Shown: positions 28,391 through 38,314 of the stretch, one piece after another
Layout of the letters: each line of letters begins with the position of its first letter
Position numbering within the stretch: the first letter of the stretch is position 1
From: an uncultured Aquimarina sp.
Lineage (GTDB): Bacteria > Bacteroidota > Bacteroidia > Flavobacteriales > Flavobacteriaceae
Length of the DNA: 64,000 bases
Direction: 5' to 3'
Assembly: GCA_947502885.1 (NCBI GenBank)
Contig: CANNBP010000007.1
Location: forward strand, 186,001-250,000
Made by a program: the position numbers and the translations under genes
The notes under the pieces: model-generated
What the model saw: only the letters and a program-made list of their open reading frames with translations
Database searches by the model: none
What the model was told of the DNA's origin: nothing

Positions 28391-29281
28391 ATGAATTTGA
28401 AAAATGTTGTATTAACCGTTTTTGGTCTATTAGTTTCTTATGTTTCTGTTGGACAAGCAAATGTATTAAATGCTGATAATCCTGATGAAATAGGAAAGAA
28501 AACGCAAGAGGAGATACTGTACGATAATGATAGACCATTAGAATATGGTTATGTAGGTAAGCGTGATATATTATGGGCTAAGACTACTTGGGAAACTATC
28601 GATCTTGATGAACGTATCAATTTTCCATTATATTATCCTATTGATACTAATAATATTGGTGGAAATCGTCGTTCATTATATGATGTCTTGATTACTAATA
28701 TCAAAAACGGAAAAATTAAGAATATATATTCTGATTCTTATTTTACTGAAACAAGAACATTTGAAGAGTTGCAGACTACGATGTCTAAAATAGATACTCT
28801 TGATTTAGGATATGAGCAGTACAATGCAGGAGAAGAAGTAGATCCTCAATATATCAATAGAAGAGATATTACATCTGCTGATGTCGCTGAGTATAAGATT
28901 AGAGGATATTGGTATTTTGATAAGCGTCAAGGTGAGTTAAGATATAGATTATTAGGTATTGCACCAGTTGCTCCTGATGTTAACTTTATTGATGATGAAG
29001 AGCCAGATATGGTAGCTCTTTTTTGGGTATGGTATCCAGATGCAAGAGAGATGTTACATAATGCAATGGCTTTTAATAGAAAAAATACATCAATGCCTTT
29101 TACATATGATCACATACTAAATGCAAGACGATTTAATTCTGTCATTTATAAAGAAGATAACATCCAGGGTGACCGTGAAATAAAGGACTATATTGTGGAT
29201 AATGCTTTAATGCAACTTCTCGAAAGTGAAAGAATTAAAGAGAGTATTAGAAACTTTGAAATGGATATGTGGAGTTATTAG
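28391..29281 (+). CDS. gldN: Gliding motility / T9SS protein GldN
   Basis: A 296-residue exported protein with an N-terminal Sec signal (NVVLTVFGLLVSYVSVGQA). The body carries the GldN block KRDILWAKTTWETIDLDERINFPLYYP (given here in part: LWAKTTWETIDL). It forms rings with GldK in the periplasm. It starts 19 bp after gldM and closes the operon at a strong terminator. Confidence 0.96.
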   Translation: MNLKNVVLTVFGLLVSYVSVGQANVLNADNPDEIGKKTQEEILYDNDRPLEYGYVGKRDILWAKTTWETIDLDERINFPLYYPIDTNNIGGNRRSLYDVLITNIKNGKIKNIYSDSYFTETRTFEELQTTMSKIDTLDLGYEQYNAGEEVDPQYINRRDITSADVAEYKIRGYWYFDKRQGELRYRLLGIAPVAPDVNFIDDEEPDMVALFWVWYPDAREMLHNAMAFNRKNTSMPFTYDHILNARRFNSVIYKEDNIQGDREIKDYIVDNALMQLLESERIKESIRNFEMDMWSY

Positions 29282-29305
29282 TAACAATGCTATTCAAACA
29301 ATAAA

Positions 29306-29341
29306 TAAAAAACACCCAACTGCAGTTGGGTGTTTTTTATT
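29306..29341. terminator. Intrinsic terminator after gldN
   Basis: A perfect 32-bp palindrome (29307-29338, centred at 29322/29323) ends in six T residues. It lies 25 bp after the gldN stop and closes gldKLMN. Confidence 0.9.
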
Positions 29342-29374
29342 TATGTTAATGTTTATTAATTTATTTAATAGTTT

Positions 29375-30418
29375 ATGTTGGACTATCTTATAGTAGGATT
29401 AGGTTTGTCGGGCTTGTCATTTGCAGAAGAATTAGAAGCTAATGGAAAGTCGTATAAAGTTTTTGAAAATGCATCTCAAAAGTCATCCAGAGTAGCTGGG
29501 GGATTGTATAACCCCGTTATTTTAAAAAGATTTACAATGGCATGGCAGGCATCAGAACAGCTTGTTACGGCATTGGACTTATATAGGAGGATAGAAGAAA
29601 AGTTAGGTTATAAAGTAATACAAGAGCTTAGAGTGTTGCGTAGATTTAATTCTGTAGAAGAACAAAATAATTGGTTTCAAGCATGCGATAAACCTGTTTT
29701 GACCAAGTTCTTATCTCCAGATTTATCCAAAAATACCAATCCAGCATTAGATGTACCATACCATTATGGAGAAGTTAAGTATACCGGTAAAATTGATATT
29801 AAAGATTTGTTAGGTTTGTATGAGGACTATCTTAAGAAAAAAAATATTATAGAGTTTGAATCATTTGACTATAGTCTTGTCGAAATAGATGAAAATTATA
29901 TTAAATATAAAGGAGAAAAGTATAGACAAATTGTTTTTGCTGAAGGCTTTGGGGTAAAATCAAATCCCTTTTTTAAGGATTTACCTTTGTATGGGAATAA
30001 AGGAGAGTATATCATTATAAAGTCTGAGGGTTTAAAGCTCTATGATGCTGTAAAGTCATCTATTTTTATTATCCCACTGGGAAAGGACCTGTATAAAGTT
30101 GGTGCAACCTATAATAATGAAGATAAATCATTAGAAACAACCATAAAGGCTAGAGAAGAGCTAAAAATGAAACTAAGCAAGTTTATAAAGACTACTTACC
30201 AAATAGTTGATCAAGTTGCAGGAATACGACCTACAGTAAGAGATAGAAGGCCAATTGTGGGTGCACACCCTAGTTATGCTAATTTGCATATACTTAACGG
30301 CATGGGAAGTAGAGGGATACTTATAGCTCCAACAATGGCAAAAAAACTATATGATTATATAGAAAATGGAGTTCCTTTAGAAAAAGAAATAGACATAAGT
30401 CGATTCAATACTCTATGA
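29375..30418 (+). CDS. FAD-dependent oxidoreductase (DAO family)
   Basis: A 347-residue flavoprotein of the D-amino-acid-oxidase superfamily. The dinucleotide motif GLGLSGLSFAEEL lies at residues 7-19, and GGLYNPVILKRF and the C-terminal block AGIRPTVRDRRPIVGAHP with NGMGSRGILIAP contact FAD. The substrate is unknown; this Bacteroidota subgroup is related to glycine oxidase and MnmC C-terminal-type enzymes. Its 3' end overlaps the convergent DUF983 gene by 6 bp. Confidence 0.85.
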   Translation: MLDYLIVGLGLSGLSFAEELEANGKSYKVFENASQKSSRVAGGLYNPVILKRFTMAWQASEQLVTALDLYRRIEEKLGYKVIQELRVLRRFNSVEEQNNWFQACDKPVLTKFLSPDLSKNTNPALDVPYHYGEVKYTGKIDIKDLLGLYEDYLKKKNIIEFESFDYSLVEIDENYIKYKGEKYRQIVFAEGFGVKSNPFFKDLPLYGNKGEYIIIKSEGLKLYDAVKSSIFIIPLGKDLYKVGATYNNEDKSLETTIKAREELKMKLSKFIKTTYQIVDQVAGIRPTVRDRRPIVGAHPSYANLHILNGMGSRGILIAPTMAKKLYDYIENGVPLEKEIDISRFNTL

Positions 30419-30799
30419 GGATGGTTCTTGCTTTTTGTAACTCATGAAAAAGTTAATCCAAATATTTCGAGATGTTCGCATGATTATTGGTAGAAAAACA
30501 ACCATTGTTCCTACGATAACAAAAAATGTTTTTAACAAGTCCATATCTAATAGTAAATATGAAATTACAAATGCGGCAACGGCAAAAGCAATACCCACAG
30601 GGTAGCTTACATACATAGCACCATAAAAAAATGAAGGCTCAATCTTGTATTTGGTATGGCAATGACTACAACGCTCATTCATTTGTAGAGTTTTACTTAT
30701 TTTATATGGGTTAGAAACCTCATACATACTTTCGTTATGACATACTGGACAGCTTCCGGTAATAATACTGTATAACTTTGTTCCTTTTAAGAAATTCAT
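30413..30799 (-). CDS. DUF983 small membrane protein with zinc-ribbon motif
   Basis: A 128-residue protein. Two CxxC pairs near the N-terminus (CPVCHNES and CSHCHTKY) form a probable zinc ribbon, followed by FFYGAMYVSYPVG and two membrane helices. This layout is the DUF983 family of unknown function, often near respiratory oxidase genes, though none is here. It is convergent with the FAD oxidoreductase and divergent from the ABC-F gene. Confidence 0.88.
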   Translation of the reverse strand: MNFLKGTKLYSIITGSCPVCHNESMYEVSNPYKISKTLQMNERCSHCHTKYKIEPSFFYGAMYVSYPVGIAFAVAAFVISYLLLDMDLLKTFFVIVGTMVVFLPIIMRTSRNIWINFFMSYKKQEPSS

Positions 30800-30856
30800 A
30801 GGCGTTTTTATTCTATCACAAAATTAATCATCTTTGCACAAAATATTCAAAAGCTG

Positions 30857-32773
30857 ATGTTAAACATACACAACTTATCGATTTCGTTTGGAGGCGAATA
30901 TCTGTTCGAAGAGATTACTTTTAGATTAGGAGCAGGTGACAGAGTAGGGTTAATTGGTAAAAATGGAGCAGGTAAATCTACTATGCTTAAAATTTTATCA
31001 AAAGAGCAAGAGCCAGACTCGGGTCAAATAGCTATGGATAAAGAGTTGAAAATAGGCTTTCTTAAGCAAGATATCGACTTTGTATTAGGGCGCACTGTAT
31101 TAGATGAAGCGTATGAAGCTTTTGTAGAGATAAAGAAAATAGAGAGAGAAATAGATGCTATTAATAATCAATTAGCAGAACGAACAGATTATGAAAGTGA
31201 AGGGTATAATCAATTAATAACCGATTTAAGTGACCTTACACATCAATATGAGGTTATAGGAGGGTACAATTATAAAGGAGAGACAGAAAGGGTTTTACAA
31301 GGGCTAGGATTTGTTAGAGAGGATTTTGAAAAACTTACGGATACCTTTTCTGGTGGGTGGAGAATGCGAATAGAATTGGCAAAACTCTTATTGCAAAGTA
31401 ACGATATCTTGTTGCTCGATGAGCCCACAAACCATTTGGATATAGAATCTATTATCTGGTTAGAAGGTTTTCTTAAGAATTATGCTGGTGTGGTAGTTAT
31501 AGTTTCTCACGATAAAATGTTTTTGGATAACGTTACCAACAGAACAATAGAAATTTCTTTGGGCCGTATTTATGATTATAATAAACCTTACTCTAAGTAT
31601 CTAATATTGCGTAAAGAGATGCGAGAACAGCAGCTTGCAGCGCAAAAAAATCAGTCTAAACAAATCGAACAAACCGAAAAACTAATTGAAAAGTTTAGAG
31701 CAAAGGCAAGTAAAGCTTCTATGGCTCAATCTTTAATTAAAAAATTAGACAGAGTTGATAGGATAGAAGTCGACGAAGATGATAATTCGGTTATGAATAT
31801 TAGTTTTCCCGTTAGTGTTCAACCGGGTAAAGTGGTAATTGAAGCAGAAGGTGTTGGAAAAAATTATGGAGAAAAAGAAGTGCTTAAAGGGGTTGAACTA
31901 CTAGTTGAACGAGGATCAAAAATAGCATTCGTAGGACAAAATGGACAAGGTAAATCAACCTTTGCCAAAATCATTATTGATGAGATTCAGTATGACGGAT
32001 CTTTTAAATTAGGACATAACGTTGAAATTGGATATTTTGCTCAAAATCAATCAGAATATCTTGATGGCGAATTGACTATTCATGAAACTATGATTAATGC
32101 TGCTAACGAAAAAACTAGGAGTAAGGTGCGTGATATGTTAGGTTCATTTTTATTTCGAGGAGACGAAGTAGATAAAAAGGTGAAAGTTTTGTCTGGGGGA
32201 GAGCGCAATAGATTGGCTCTTTGTAAAATGCTTCTAGAGCCTTTTAATGTATTGGTGATGGATGAGCCCACAAATCATTTAGATATTAAATCTAAAAATG
32301 TGCTTAAAGATGCATTAAGAAATTTTGAAGGAACTCTTATTTTGATATCCCATGATAGGGATTTCTTACAAGGATTAACCAATACTGTTTATGAGTTTAA
32401 AAATAAACAGATAAAAGAATATCTTGGAGATATTGATTTCTATTTAGAGCAAAGAAAAGTTAATGATCTTAGGGATATTGAAAAGAAAGAAAAGGAAGTT
32501 AAGGTTACATCTTCAAATAAAGAAACTGCAAAAAAATCATATCAGGATCAAAAGAAGATAAAGTCACTTAATAATAAGTTAAGTAATGTAGAATCAAAGA
32601 TTAATAAGCTCGAAAGAGAGATTAAAGAGATTGATGTAGAATTGGCAGTTAATTATGATGAAACCATAGCTCAACCTAACTTTTTTGATACCTATCAAGG
32701 TAAAAAAGATGAGTTAAATGGTCTAATGGAAACTTGGGAGGAATTGCAGGAAGAAATTGATGCTATGTCTTAA
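30857..32773 (+). CDS. ABC-F family ATPase (ribosome-associated, Uup-like)
   Basis: A 638-residue soluble protein with two ABC ATPase domains. Walker A motifs are GKNGAGKST (about residue 35) and GQNGQGKST (about residue 360). Signature motifs are FSGGWRMR and LSGGERNRL, each followed by LLLDEPTNHLD or VMDEPTNHLD. The interdomain linker is Gln/Lys rich, as expected of the ABC-F P-site tRNA-interaction motif. The C-terminus is a coiled coil (about 540-638) as in Uup. There are no membrane domains, so it acts on ribosomes rather than in transport. Confidence 0.93.
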   Translation: MLNIHNLSISFGGEYLFEEITFRLGAGDRVGLIGKNGAGKSTMLKILSKEQEPDSGQIAMDKELKIGFLKQDIDFVLGRTVLDEAYEAFVEIKKIEREIDAINNQLAERTDYESEGYNQLITDLSDLTHQYEVIGGYNYKGETERVLQGLGFVREDFEKLTDTFSGGWRMRIELAKLLLQSNDILLLDEPTNHLDIESIIWLEGFLKNYAGVVVIVSHDKMFLDNVTNRTIEISLGRIYDYNKPYSKYLILRKEMREQQLAAQKNQSKQIEQTEKLIEKFRAKASKASMAQSLIKKLDRVDRIEVDEDDNSVMNISFPVSVQPGKVVIEAEGVGKNYGEKEVLKGVELLVERGSKIAFVGQNGQGKSTFAKIIIDEIQYDGSFKLGHNVEIGYFAQNQSEYLDGELTIHETMINAANEKTRSKVRDMLGSFLFRGDEVDKKVKVLSGGERNRLALCKMLLEPFNVLVMDEPTNHLDIKSKNVLKDALRNFEGTLILISHDRDFLQGLTNTVYEFKNKQIKEYLGDIDFYLEQRKVNDLRDIEKKEKEVKVTSSNKETAKKSYQDQKKIKSLNNKLSNVESKINKLEREIKEIDVELAVNYDETIAQPNFFDTYQGKKDELNGLMETWEELQEEIDAMS

Positions 32774-32855
32774 TTAGACAGAGTAATAGGTTTTGATTTG
32801 TAATTACATGTATTTTGGTAGTAAAATTTCTCCAGAAATGAGTAAATAGTTTAAT

Positions 32856-33038
32856 ATGTTTGAACATTTTTTTCAATGTCCTTATTGTTGGGAAGAGGTT
32901 TCTATGCTGCTGGATCCATCTATTGTACATCAGGTATATGTAGAGGATTGTGAGGTTTGTTGTAACCCAATCGAAGTTCATCCAAGATTTGAAGATCAAA
33001 TATTAGTTGCCTTTGAAGCATTAAGTATCGAACAATAA
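32856..33038 (+). CDS. CPXCG-motif cysteine-rich small protein
   Basis: A 60-residue protein with two cysteine pairs, CPYCWEE and CEVCCNPIEV, which probably bind zinc. This matches the small CPXCG-motif family of unknown function that is widespread in Proteobacteria and Bacteroidota. It lies 82 bp after the ABC-F gene and is followed by a strong terminator. Confidence 0.88.
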   Translation: MFEHFFQCPYCWEEVSMLLDPSIVHQVYVEDCEVCCNPIEVHPRFEDQILVAFEALSIEQ

Positions 33039-33061
33039 AAACATTAGGTATTATATATAGA

Positions 33062-33098
33062 AACCCCCTAAAAAGAATATCTTTTTAGGGGGTTGTTT
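33062..33098. terminator. Strong intrinsic terminator
   Basis: A perfect 14-bp stem (33062-33075 with 33081-33094), five of its pairs C-G in a row, with a 5-nt AATAT loop and a T-rich tail. It lies between the CPXCG gene and the convergent T9SS protein gene. Confidence 0.88.
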
Positions 33099-33121
33099 TG
33101 TGTTATAACTGAATTGTTATT

Positions 33122-36100
33122 TTATCTTTTCATTATTCTTTTTGTTAGTTTTATGTGCTTGTTTTCTGTGATAAAGAAATACATTCCTGCTTTAATATCA
33201 GACAAATCAATGGTGATTTTTCTGGTATCTTCAATAGTCTTGATATCCCATTTTTTAATTAACCTTCTTCGAATGTCATAAATAGAAAAACTATTGTTTT
33301 GGTCACCGAAATTTCCAGAAATAGTGAAAGAATCACCAAATGGATTCGGAGAAATAGTATAAGAATTTTCGTCTGATGGATCGGTATCTAAGATTGTATC
33401 TAAGTTAAAAGAGACTTTTTGTGGTGTTGCTGTAAAATTCTCGTCTAAACATTTGCCAATAAATGTTATTTCGGCAGTCCATAGACCTTTGACTCTAGGG
33501 TCATTTTCTCCAACAGTATCAAAAGAAACAGTATCCGAATAGGTTGCTCCGTCTGGACCTGTCCATTGGATGGTTCCATTGCTTGTCAAATTTGAAATTA
33601 GCTTTAATGCTAATTTTCCACCTTCTTTAGCTGTTAGAGTTTCCCCTTCATTTATACTGACGTAATCTCCGCCATTAATAGCTACTTCGATAGGATTGGA
33701 AACATCAAGAGTTGATGGGAGAACTGTTAGACTAACGGTTTTTGTGACTGCTCCACATTCGCTTGTTGGGTCATTGTAGCTTAAAACGTATTCACCAGAA
33801 TCATCTGGTTGTACATTGTCGAATCTCCATGATGTAGCCATATCTGGGGTGTTGTCTACAGTGCCATTAGGGTGTTTTATATCAACATTTTCAGTACCAA
33901 TGTCCTGCATTCCTATGTAGATATTTGTACCTTGACAAACTTCAAGACTACTTTGTTGGAGCCAATCATTTCCATCATTTACATTAGGTGTTATTGATAC
34001 AGATGCTGGAACATCTAATGTGATAGATACTTGAGTGCTGTTACATTCTCCTTTAAAGTATGTGATGACATAAACACCAGAGTCACTAGGTTGCACATCG
34101 TTAAGATTCCAAGCTGTGGATAAATCTGGAGAGGTGTCTATAGTACCATTAGGGTATTCGATTTCAAAATTTGCTGTTCCAATATCTTGAACACCTAATT
34201 TGATATCTGCACCTGGACAAACTTGAAGGCTGTTTTGCTGAGCCCATTCAGTCCCGTCATTTGTATAAGGAGTTAATGTTGTAGATTCAAGTATATTAAC
34301 TGTGATAATTGCTTGACCTTCACATCCGCCGTTATCATAATAAACTATATATGTTCCGGCATCACCAGTTTGAATGTTATTAAAATTCCAAGAAGTGGCG
34401 GTATCAGGAGTAGTGTCTATAGTACCATTAGGGTGTTTTATTCTAACATTAGAAACACCTACATTTTGCATTCCTAATTGGATATTTGCTCCTACGCAGG
34501 TATTAAGTGTGCTTTGTTGCAACAAAGCGGTACCATCATGTACATATGGGGTAACCACTGTACTACAAGTTAAGGGAGAAAGAGGAGCTTCAAACATACC
34601 TCTTCCGTGTGTTCCGATAAATATTTTATCACCGTTTAAATACTGGATTTCAATGTCATTTACAGATGTGCTTGGAAGACATCCGTATTTTTGCCATTGA
34701 GTAGTACCGTCTTCTAAATAAAAGACACCTTCATAATTTCCGATAAATATAGAACCTGCATCAGTGTCATAAGTCTCAAGAGAAAGTACAGGAGAATTAG
34801 AAAGGTTGTGAGAAATATTTTGCCAATTAGCTCCTCCGTCTATTGATTTATAAACTTTAGCATTATCTGTAAACCCTCCATAAGAAATAAAAACTATATT
34901 AGAGTCGGTAGGGTGTACTTCTAAATCTGTGATATTTTGATTTATAGGAGTTGTGTATGTTGTCCAGTTATTGTCGGCTACATTTTTAGCATAAACTATA
35001 TTGTATCTAGATGCATATATTTTGTTAGAATTAGATTTAGCGATAGCTATTTGCTCTAAATTATCTGAACTTACATTAATACCTATATTTGTCCAGTTAG
35101 CTCCTTTGTCATCAGAAGCATAAACACTTTTGTATCCAATGATTATTCTACTTGAGTTGTTAGGGTCAAGTTTAAAAGGGGTCTCCCAGGCACCATTTCC
35201 ATTTTCGCCAGGAGGAGATATATTAGTAACTGTTCCGTTGACCCATCTTCTTAGTGCTCCATTTTGAATAGAATAATATCGGGTATTTGGATCGGTAAAA
35301 TCTATTTCTTGTCCCATTCCATCGGCAGTAGGCTCGTAGCTTTCCCATTGACCATTAGAATTTCTAGTTACATTTCCATTATCTTGAGAACCTCCACCAA
35401 GAATATTGGCATCGGTCTGAGAAACTGAAATGTCATAATATTGTGTAATGAATAAATCTGAAGATAAGTTATCAAAGCTATTACCAGACACAGAATATCT
35501 AAATATACCTCCGTCATTACAGTAGTATACAAAATCACTTTGTAGTGGATTGGTATATATATTTCTTTGATCCACATGTACAATAGGTAAATTATTATCT
35601 CCTAACCAATGAGACGTAGCTTGAAAAGTACTTCCCGAATTTGTTGATTTATAACAATCAAAGTTACCAACTAGTAGGTCTGTGTCAGAATTATTAGCAA
35701 ACATAACTACACAGTTAGATTCTGGTAATGTACTTTGTGTAAAGTCTCGACCATAGTTAGTAGAAACATTTAAGTTAGTACCATTACTTATTGCAACATA
35801 ACCAGAATTAGCTTTGTTAGAAACTGAAATTCTTACTTGGCCGTTACCAAAATCTTCATCAAGTGTAAATGTTTGGCCATTATTTGTACTTAAGTAATAT
35901 TCTCCGTTAGAACCTCCTGCATGAGCATCATTTGAGTTTAAATTATATCTAACTGCAGTGGTATTATTGTTAAGAATTTTGGCATTAGTTGAAAAATAAT
36001 CGGTAGTTCTGTATAGGCCATCAGATGTTGCTACAAGGAATTCTGAAGCGTCATTAGGATTTACATCCATTTCGTATATTCTAATACCTTGAGGTAATGT

Positions 36101-36862
36101 AAATGTTAAACTAGTTGGGCTAAATGTAACCCCACCATCAGTAGACTCATATATACCAATACCATTAGGACCGTACCATACAATATCACTTAGAGCAATA
36201 AAAATTCTATTAGGATTTGCAGAGTCAATAATAATATCAGCGATAGAGGTATGCGGTAAATCGTCATTTAAAATTGTGTAAGACAGACCTCCATTGGTAG
36301 TTTTCCAAAGTCCACCAAACGCTGCTCCTACTAGAAAAGTATTTACATCACTAGGGTGAAACGCAATACTGCTTACTCGTCCCATATCAATTTGATAACC
36401 ATAGTTACCATTGTAATTAACTTCTGACCAATCTACTGTATAATCAGAATCGGCACAAGTAGCTCTGGCTGCAGTGTTATTCTTTTTTGCATATTTTGAC
36501 CTTAACACTGCAGGTTTTGTAAAGTCTGCTAAGGTTCCGTCGCTATTTAGGCGATTTTTCCAAAAGTTTTGAAATCTTTTCCATTTAACAAATTTCCCAT
36601 CTCTATGCGCTCCTTCAGTAAGTTGTTGTGGGCTTAAAGTTGGATACTTGTTTTTAAAATAAGCATTGGCTTCTTCAACAATTTGCTGATAAGTAGGTCG
36701 TTGTGCATTTTCTTTAGAAGATGCGTTTTTAGAATTCGCATTTGGTGAATAAAATGGATTAGATAATATTTCTTTTATATCCCGAGGTTCTGGGATTTGG
36801 GGGTTTTGTGCATAAATATTTATGCATAAAAATAAAACGAAAAATTGTAGTATAGCTTTCAT
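33122..36862 (-). CDS. T9SS-exported sortilin/BNR-repeat protein with three Ig-like repeats
   Basis: A 1246-residue secreted protein. Layout: Sec signal (MKAILQFFVLFLCINIYAQ); a pro-region of about 120 residues; a beta-propeller of BNR/sortilin type across about 140-760, with repeated TTNGG and SxDGGxxW elements; three tandem cysteine-containing Ig-like repeats (about 765-1050); a linker; and a type A T9SS C-terminal sorting domain (SPNPFGDSFTI onward, last about 75 residues, ending KLTKRIMKR). It should be exported by the GldKLMN-powered system and anchored or released at the surface. The ligand or substrate is unknown; a sortilin-like propeller could bind protein or glycan. Confidence 0.88.
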   Translation of the reverse strand: MKAILQFFVLFLCINIYAQNPQIPEPRDIKEILSNPFYSPNANSKNASSKENAQRPTYQQIVEEANAYFKNKYPTLSPQQLTEGAHRDGKFVKWKRFQNFWKNRLNSDGTLADFTKPAVLRSKYAKKNNTAARATCADSDYTVDWSEVNYNGNYGYQIDMGRVSSIAFHPSDVNTFLVGAAFGGLWKTTNGGLSYTILNDDLPHTSIADIIIDSANPNRIFIALSDIVWYGPNGIGIYESTDGGVTFSPTSLTFTLPQGIRIYEMDVNPNDASEFLVATSDGLYRTTDYFSTNAKILNNNTTAVRYNLNSNDAHAGGSNGEYYLSTNNGQTFTLDEDFGNGQVRISVSNKANSGYVAISNGTNLNVSTNYGRDFTQSTLPESNCVVMFANNSDTDLLVGNFDCYKSTNSGSTFQATSHWLGDNNLPIVHVDQRNIYTNPLQSDFVYYCNDGGIFRYSVSGNSFDNLSSDLFITQYYDISVSQTDANILGGGSQDNGNVTRNSNGQWESYEPTADGMGQEIDFTDPNTRYYSIQNGALRRWVNGTVTNISPPGENGNGAWETPFKLDPNNSSRIIIGYKSVYASDDKGANWTNIGINVSSDNLEQIAIAKSNSNKIYASRYNIVYAKNVADNNWTTYTTPINQNITDLEVHPTDSNIVFISYGGFTDNAKVYKSIDGGANWQNISHNLSNSPVLSLETYDTDAGSIFIGNYEGVFYLEDGTTQWQKYGCLPSTSVNDIEIQYLNGDKIFIGTHGRGMFEAPLSPLTCSTVVTPYVHDGTALLQQSTLNTCVGANIQLGMQNVGVSNVRIKHPNGTIDTTPDTATSWNFNNIQTGDAGTYIVYYDNGGCEGQAIITVNILESTTLTPYTNDGTEWAQQNSLQVCPGADIKLGVQDIGTANFEIEYPNGTIDTSPDLSTAWNLNDVQPSDSGVYVITYFKGECNSTQVSITLDVPASVSITPNVNDGNDWLQQSSLEVCQGTNIYIGMQDIGTENVDIKHPNGTVDNTPDMATSWRFDNVQPDDSGEYVLSYNDPTSECGAVTKTVSLTVLPSTLDVSNPIEVAINGGDYVSINEGETLTAKEGGKLALKLISNLTSNGTIQWTGPDGATYSDTVSFDTVGENDPRVKGLWTAEITFIGKCLDENFTATPQKVSFNLDTILDTDPSDENSYTISPNPFGDSFTISGNFGDQNNSFSIYDIRRRLIKKWDIKTIEDTRKITIDLSDIKAGMYFFITENKHIKLTKRIMKR
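33711..34575 (-). repeat. Three tandem Ig-like coding repeats within the T9SS protein
   Basis: About 95 residues recur three times: a TPYxxDGTxWxQQ opening, a Cys, LGMQDIG, HPNGTIDTTPD, SWNFNNVQ, DSGxY and a second Cys. The three DNA copies are clearly related but already diverged, so this is an old duplication. Confidence 0.8.
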
Positions 36863-37184
36863 ATTGTAAAAATAGGGGATTTAACTTAAATAAATGTTAA
36901 TTTCAGTGCTTTATATACTTAGTTGTTTATATTATATGACGCTTTAAACTATAAAAACCCCTACTCTCAAAAATGTTTTGTTAAAATAATCTGCGATTAT
37001 TTTAATATTATTAACAGAATAGTAAGTTTTTTTGTAATTCTATAGAAATTCTATCAAAATTTGAGGAATTGTTATGAATTACTTTTATTGCGTTGAATAT
37101 CAAGTGATAATTTTAAATAATTATAAAGGAAAATCCAAAAAAGATGATGACTTTTTTGGATTTTTTTAACTTTTAAGGTAAAGA
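36863..37184. other. Intergenic region with leuB terminator
   Basis: About 320 bp with no gene. The only clear element is a minus-strand terminator at 37131-37167: a 13-bp A/T-rich stem (37131-37143 with 37151-37163) and a 7-nt loop, just downstream of leuB. The rest is AT-rich leader of the T9SS protein gene, with no promoter I can place with confidence. Confidence 0.6.
37131..37167 (-). terminator. Intrinsic terminator of the leu operon
   Basis: Stem 37131-37143 paired with 37151-37163, loop ATGATGA, A/T tracts on both sides. It lies 18 bp after the leuB stop codon. Confidence 0.75.
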
Positions 37185-38243
37185 TTAGATGTTTTGGGCC
37201 AACCAATCTCCTATTTCACTTGTTTTGTAAGCTTTAGCATCTCCAGCTAAATCTTCTGTAACCACTCCTTGATCCAAAGATTTGTCGACTACAGTTCTAA
37301 TATCATTGGCTTCTTTAGAAAGTCCAAAAGCAGTTTCAAACATCATAGCGGCAGATAATACTGTTGCTAATGGATTGGCAATATCTTTTCCGGCTGCTTG
37401 AGGGTATGATCCGTGAATTGGTTCAAATAAAGCAGTTTTTTCTCCTAATGAAGCAGAAGGCATTAATCCCATTGATCCAGAAATAACTGAAGCCTCATCT
37501 GTTAAAATATCTCCAAAAAGGTTTTCTGTAATTAATACGTCATAAGAATTTGGCCATTGTACCAATCTCATTGCTACTGCATCCACGAATTCATAACTTA
37601 CCTCAACCTCTGGGTAATCTTTCTCCATCCCTTGTACAGTTTCTCTCCAAAGCCTAGAAGATTCTAATACATTGGCCTTGTCAACACAACATAGTTTCTT
37701 GTTTCGAGACATAGCCATTTCAAATCCTTTTTTGGCTAAGCGAGTAACTTCTTCACGTGTATACGTACATGTGTCGTATGCCGTATTTCCGTCATCTTCT
37801 CTTCCTCTTTTTCCAAAGTAAATTCCACTAGTTAATTCTCTAAGAAACACTAAGTCTGTTCCTTCAATTCGTTCTTGCTTTAGTGGAGATTTATCAATTA
37901 AAGAAGGAAAAGTAAAGGTTGGTCGTACATTAGCAAATAATCCCAATTTTTGTCTCATTTTTAATAACCCTTGTTCAGGACGTACTTTTGCAGAAGGGTC
38001 GTTATCAAATCTAGGGTGACCAATAGCTCCAAATAACACTGCGTCTGCATTTGCACATATCTCATGAGTTTCATCAGGATATGGTTCTCCTACAGCATCA
38101 ATTGCTGCTGCACCAGTTAATGCCGGTGTCCAATTTATTTTATGATCATATTTTTTTGCTATTGCATCACAAACTTTTACAGCTTGATCGATAACTTCTG
38201 GGCCGATACCATCTCCTGGTAATAGTGCTATGTTTAATTCCAT
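37185..38243 (-). CDS. leuB: 3-isopropylmalate dehydrogenase LeuB
   Basis: A 352-residue NAD-dependent decarboxylating dehydrogenase, third step of leucine synthesis. The N-terminus LLPGDGIGPEVIDQAV, the substrate arginines around FANVRP and REL, and the signature NLFGDILTDEAS...GSMGLMPSAS (conserved Asp metal ligands) are present, with HGSYPQAAGKDIANP for NAD. Last gene of leuC-leuD-leuA-leuB. Confidence 0.96.
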   Translation of the reverse strand: MELNIALLPGDGIGPEVIDQAVKVCDAIAKKYDHKINWTPALTGAAAIDAVGEPYPDETHEICANADAVLFGAIGHPRFDNDPSAKVRPEQGLLKMRQKLGLFANVRPTFTFPSLIDKSPLKQERIEGTDLVFLRELTSGIYFGKRGREDDGNTAYDTCTYTREEVTRLAKKGFEMAMSRNKKLCCVDKANVLESSRLWRETVQGMEKDYPEVEVSYEFVDAVAMRLVQWPNSYDVLITENLFGDILTDEASVISGSMGLMPSASLGEKTALFEPIHGSYPQAAGKDIANPLATVLSAAMMFETAFGLSKEANDIRTVVDKSLDQGVVTEDLAGDAKAYKTSEIGDWLAQNI

Positions 38244-38314
38244 TAGTATAAATGTTCTTTATCGTTTAGGTTGTTGTTTTGTTTAATGTGTTGTTTTTAG
38301 GTATATAATATGGT

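Noticed and set aside
32763..33281. Open frames around the CPXCG gene and its terminator
   Set aside because: One is the antisense shadow of the CPXCG gene and the other reads through the T9SS protein gene; neither has protein-like composition.
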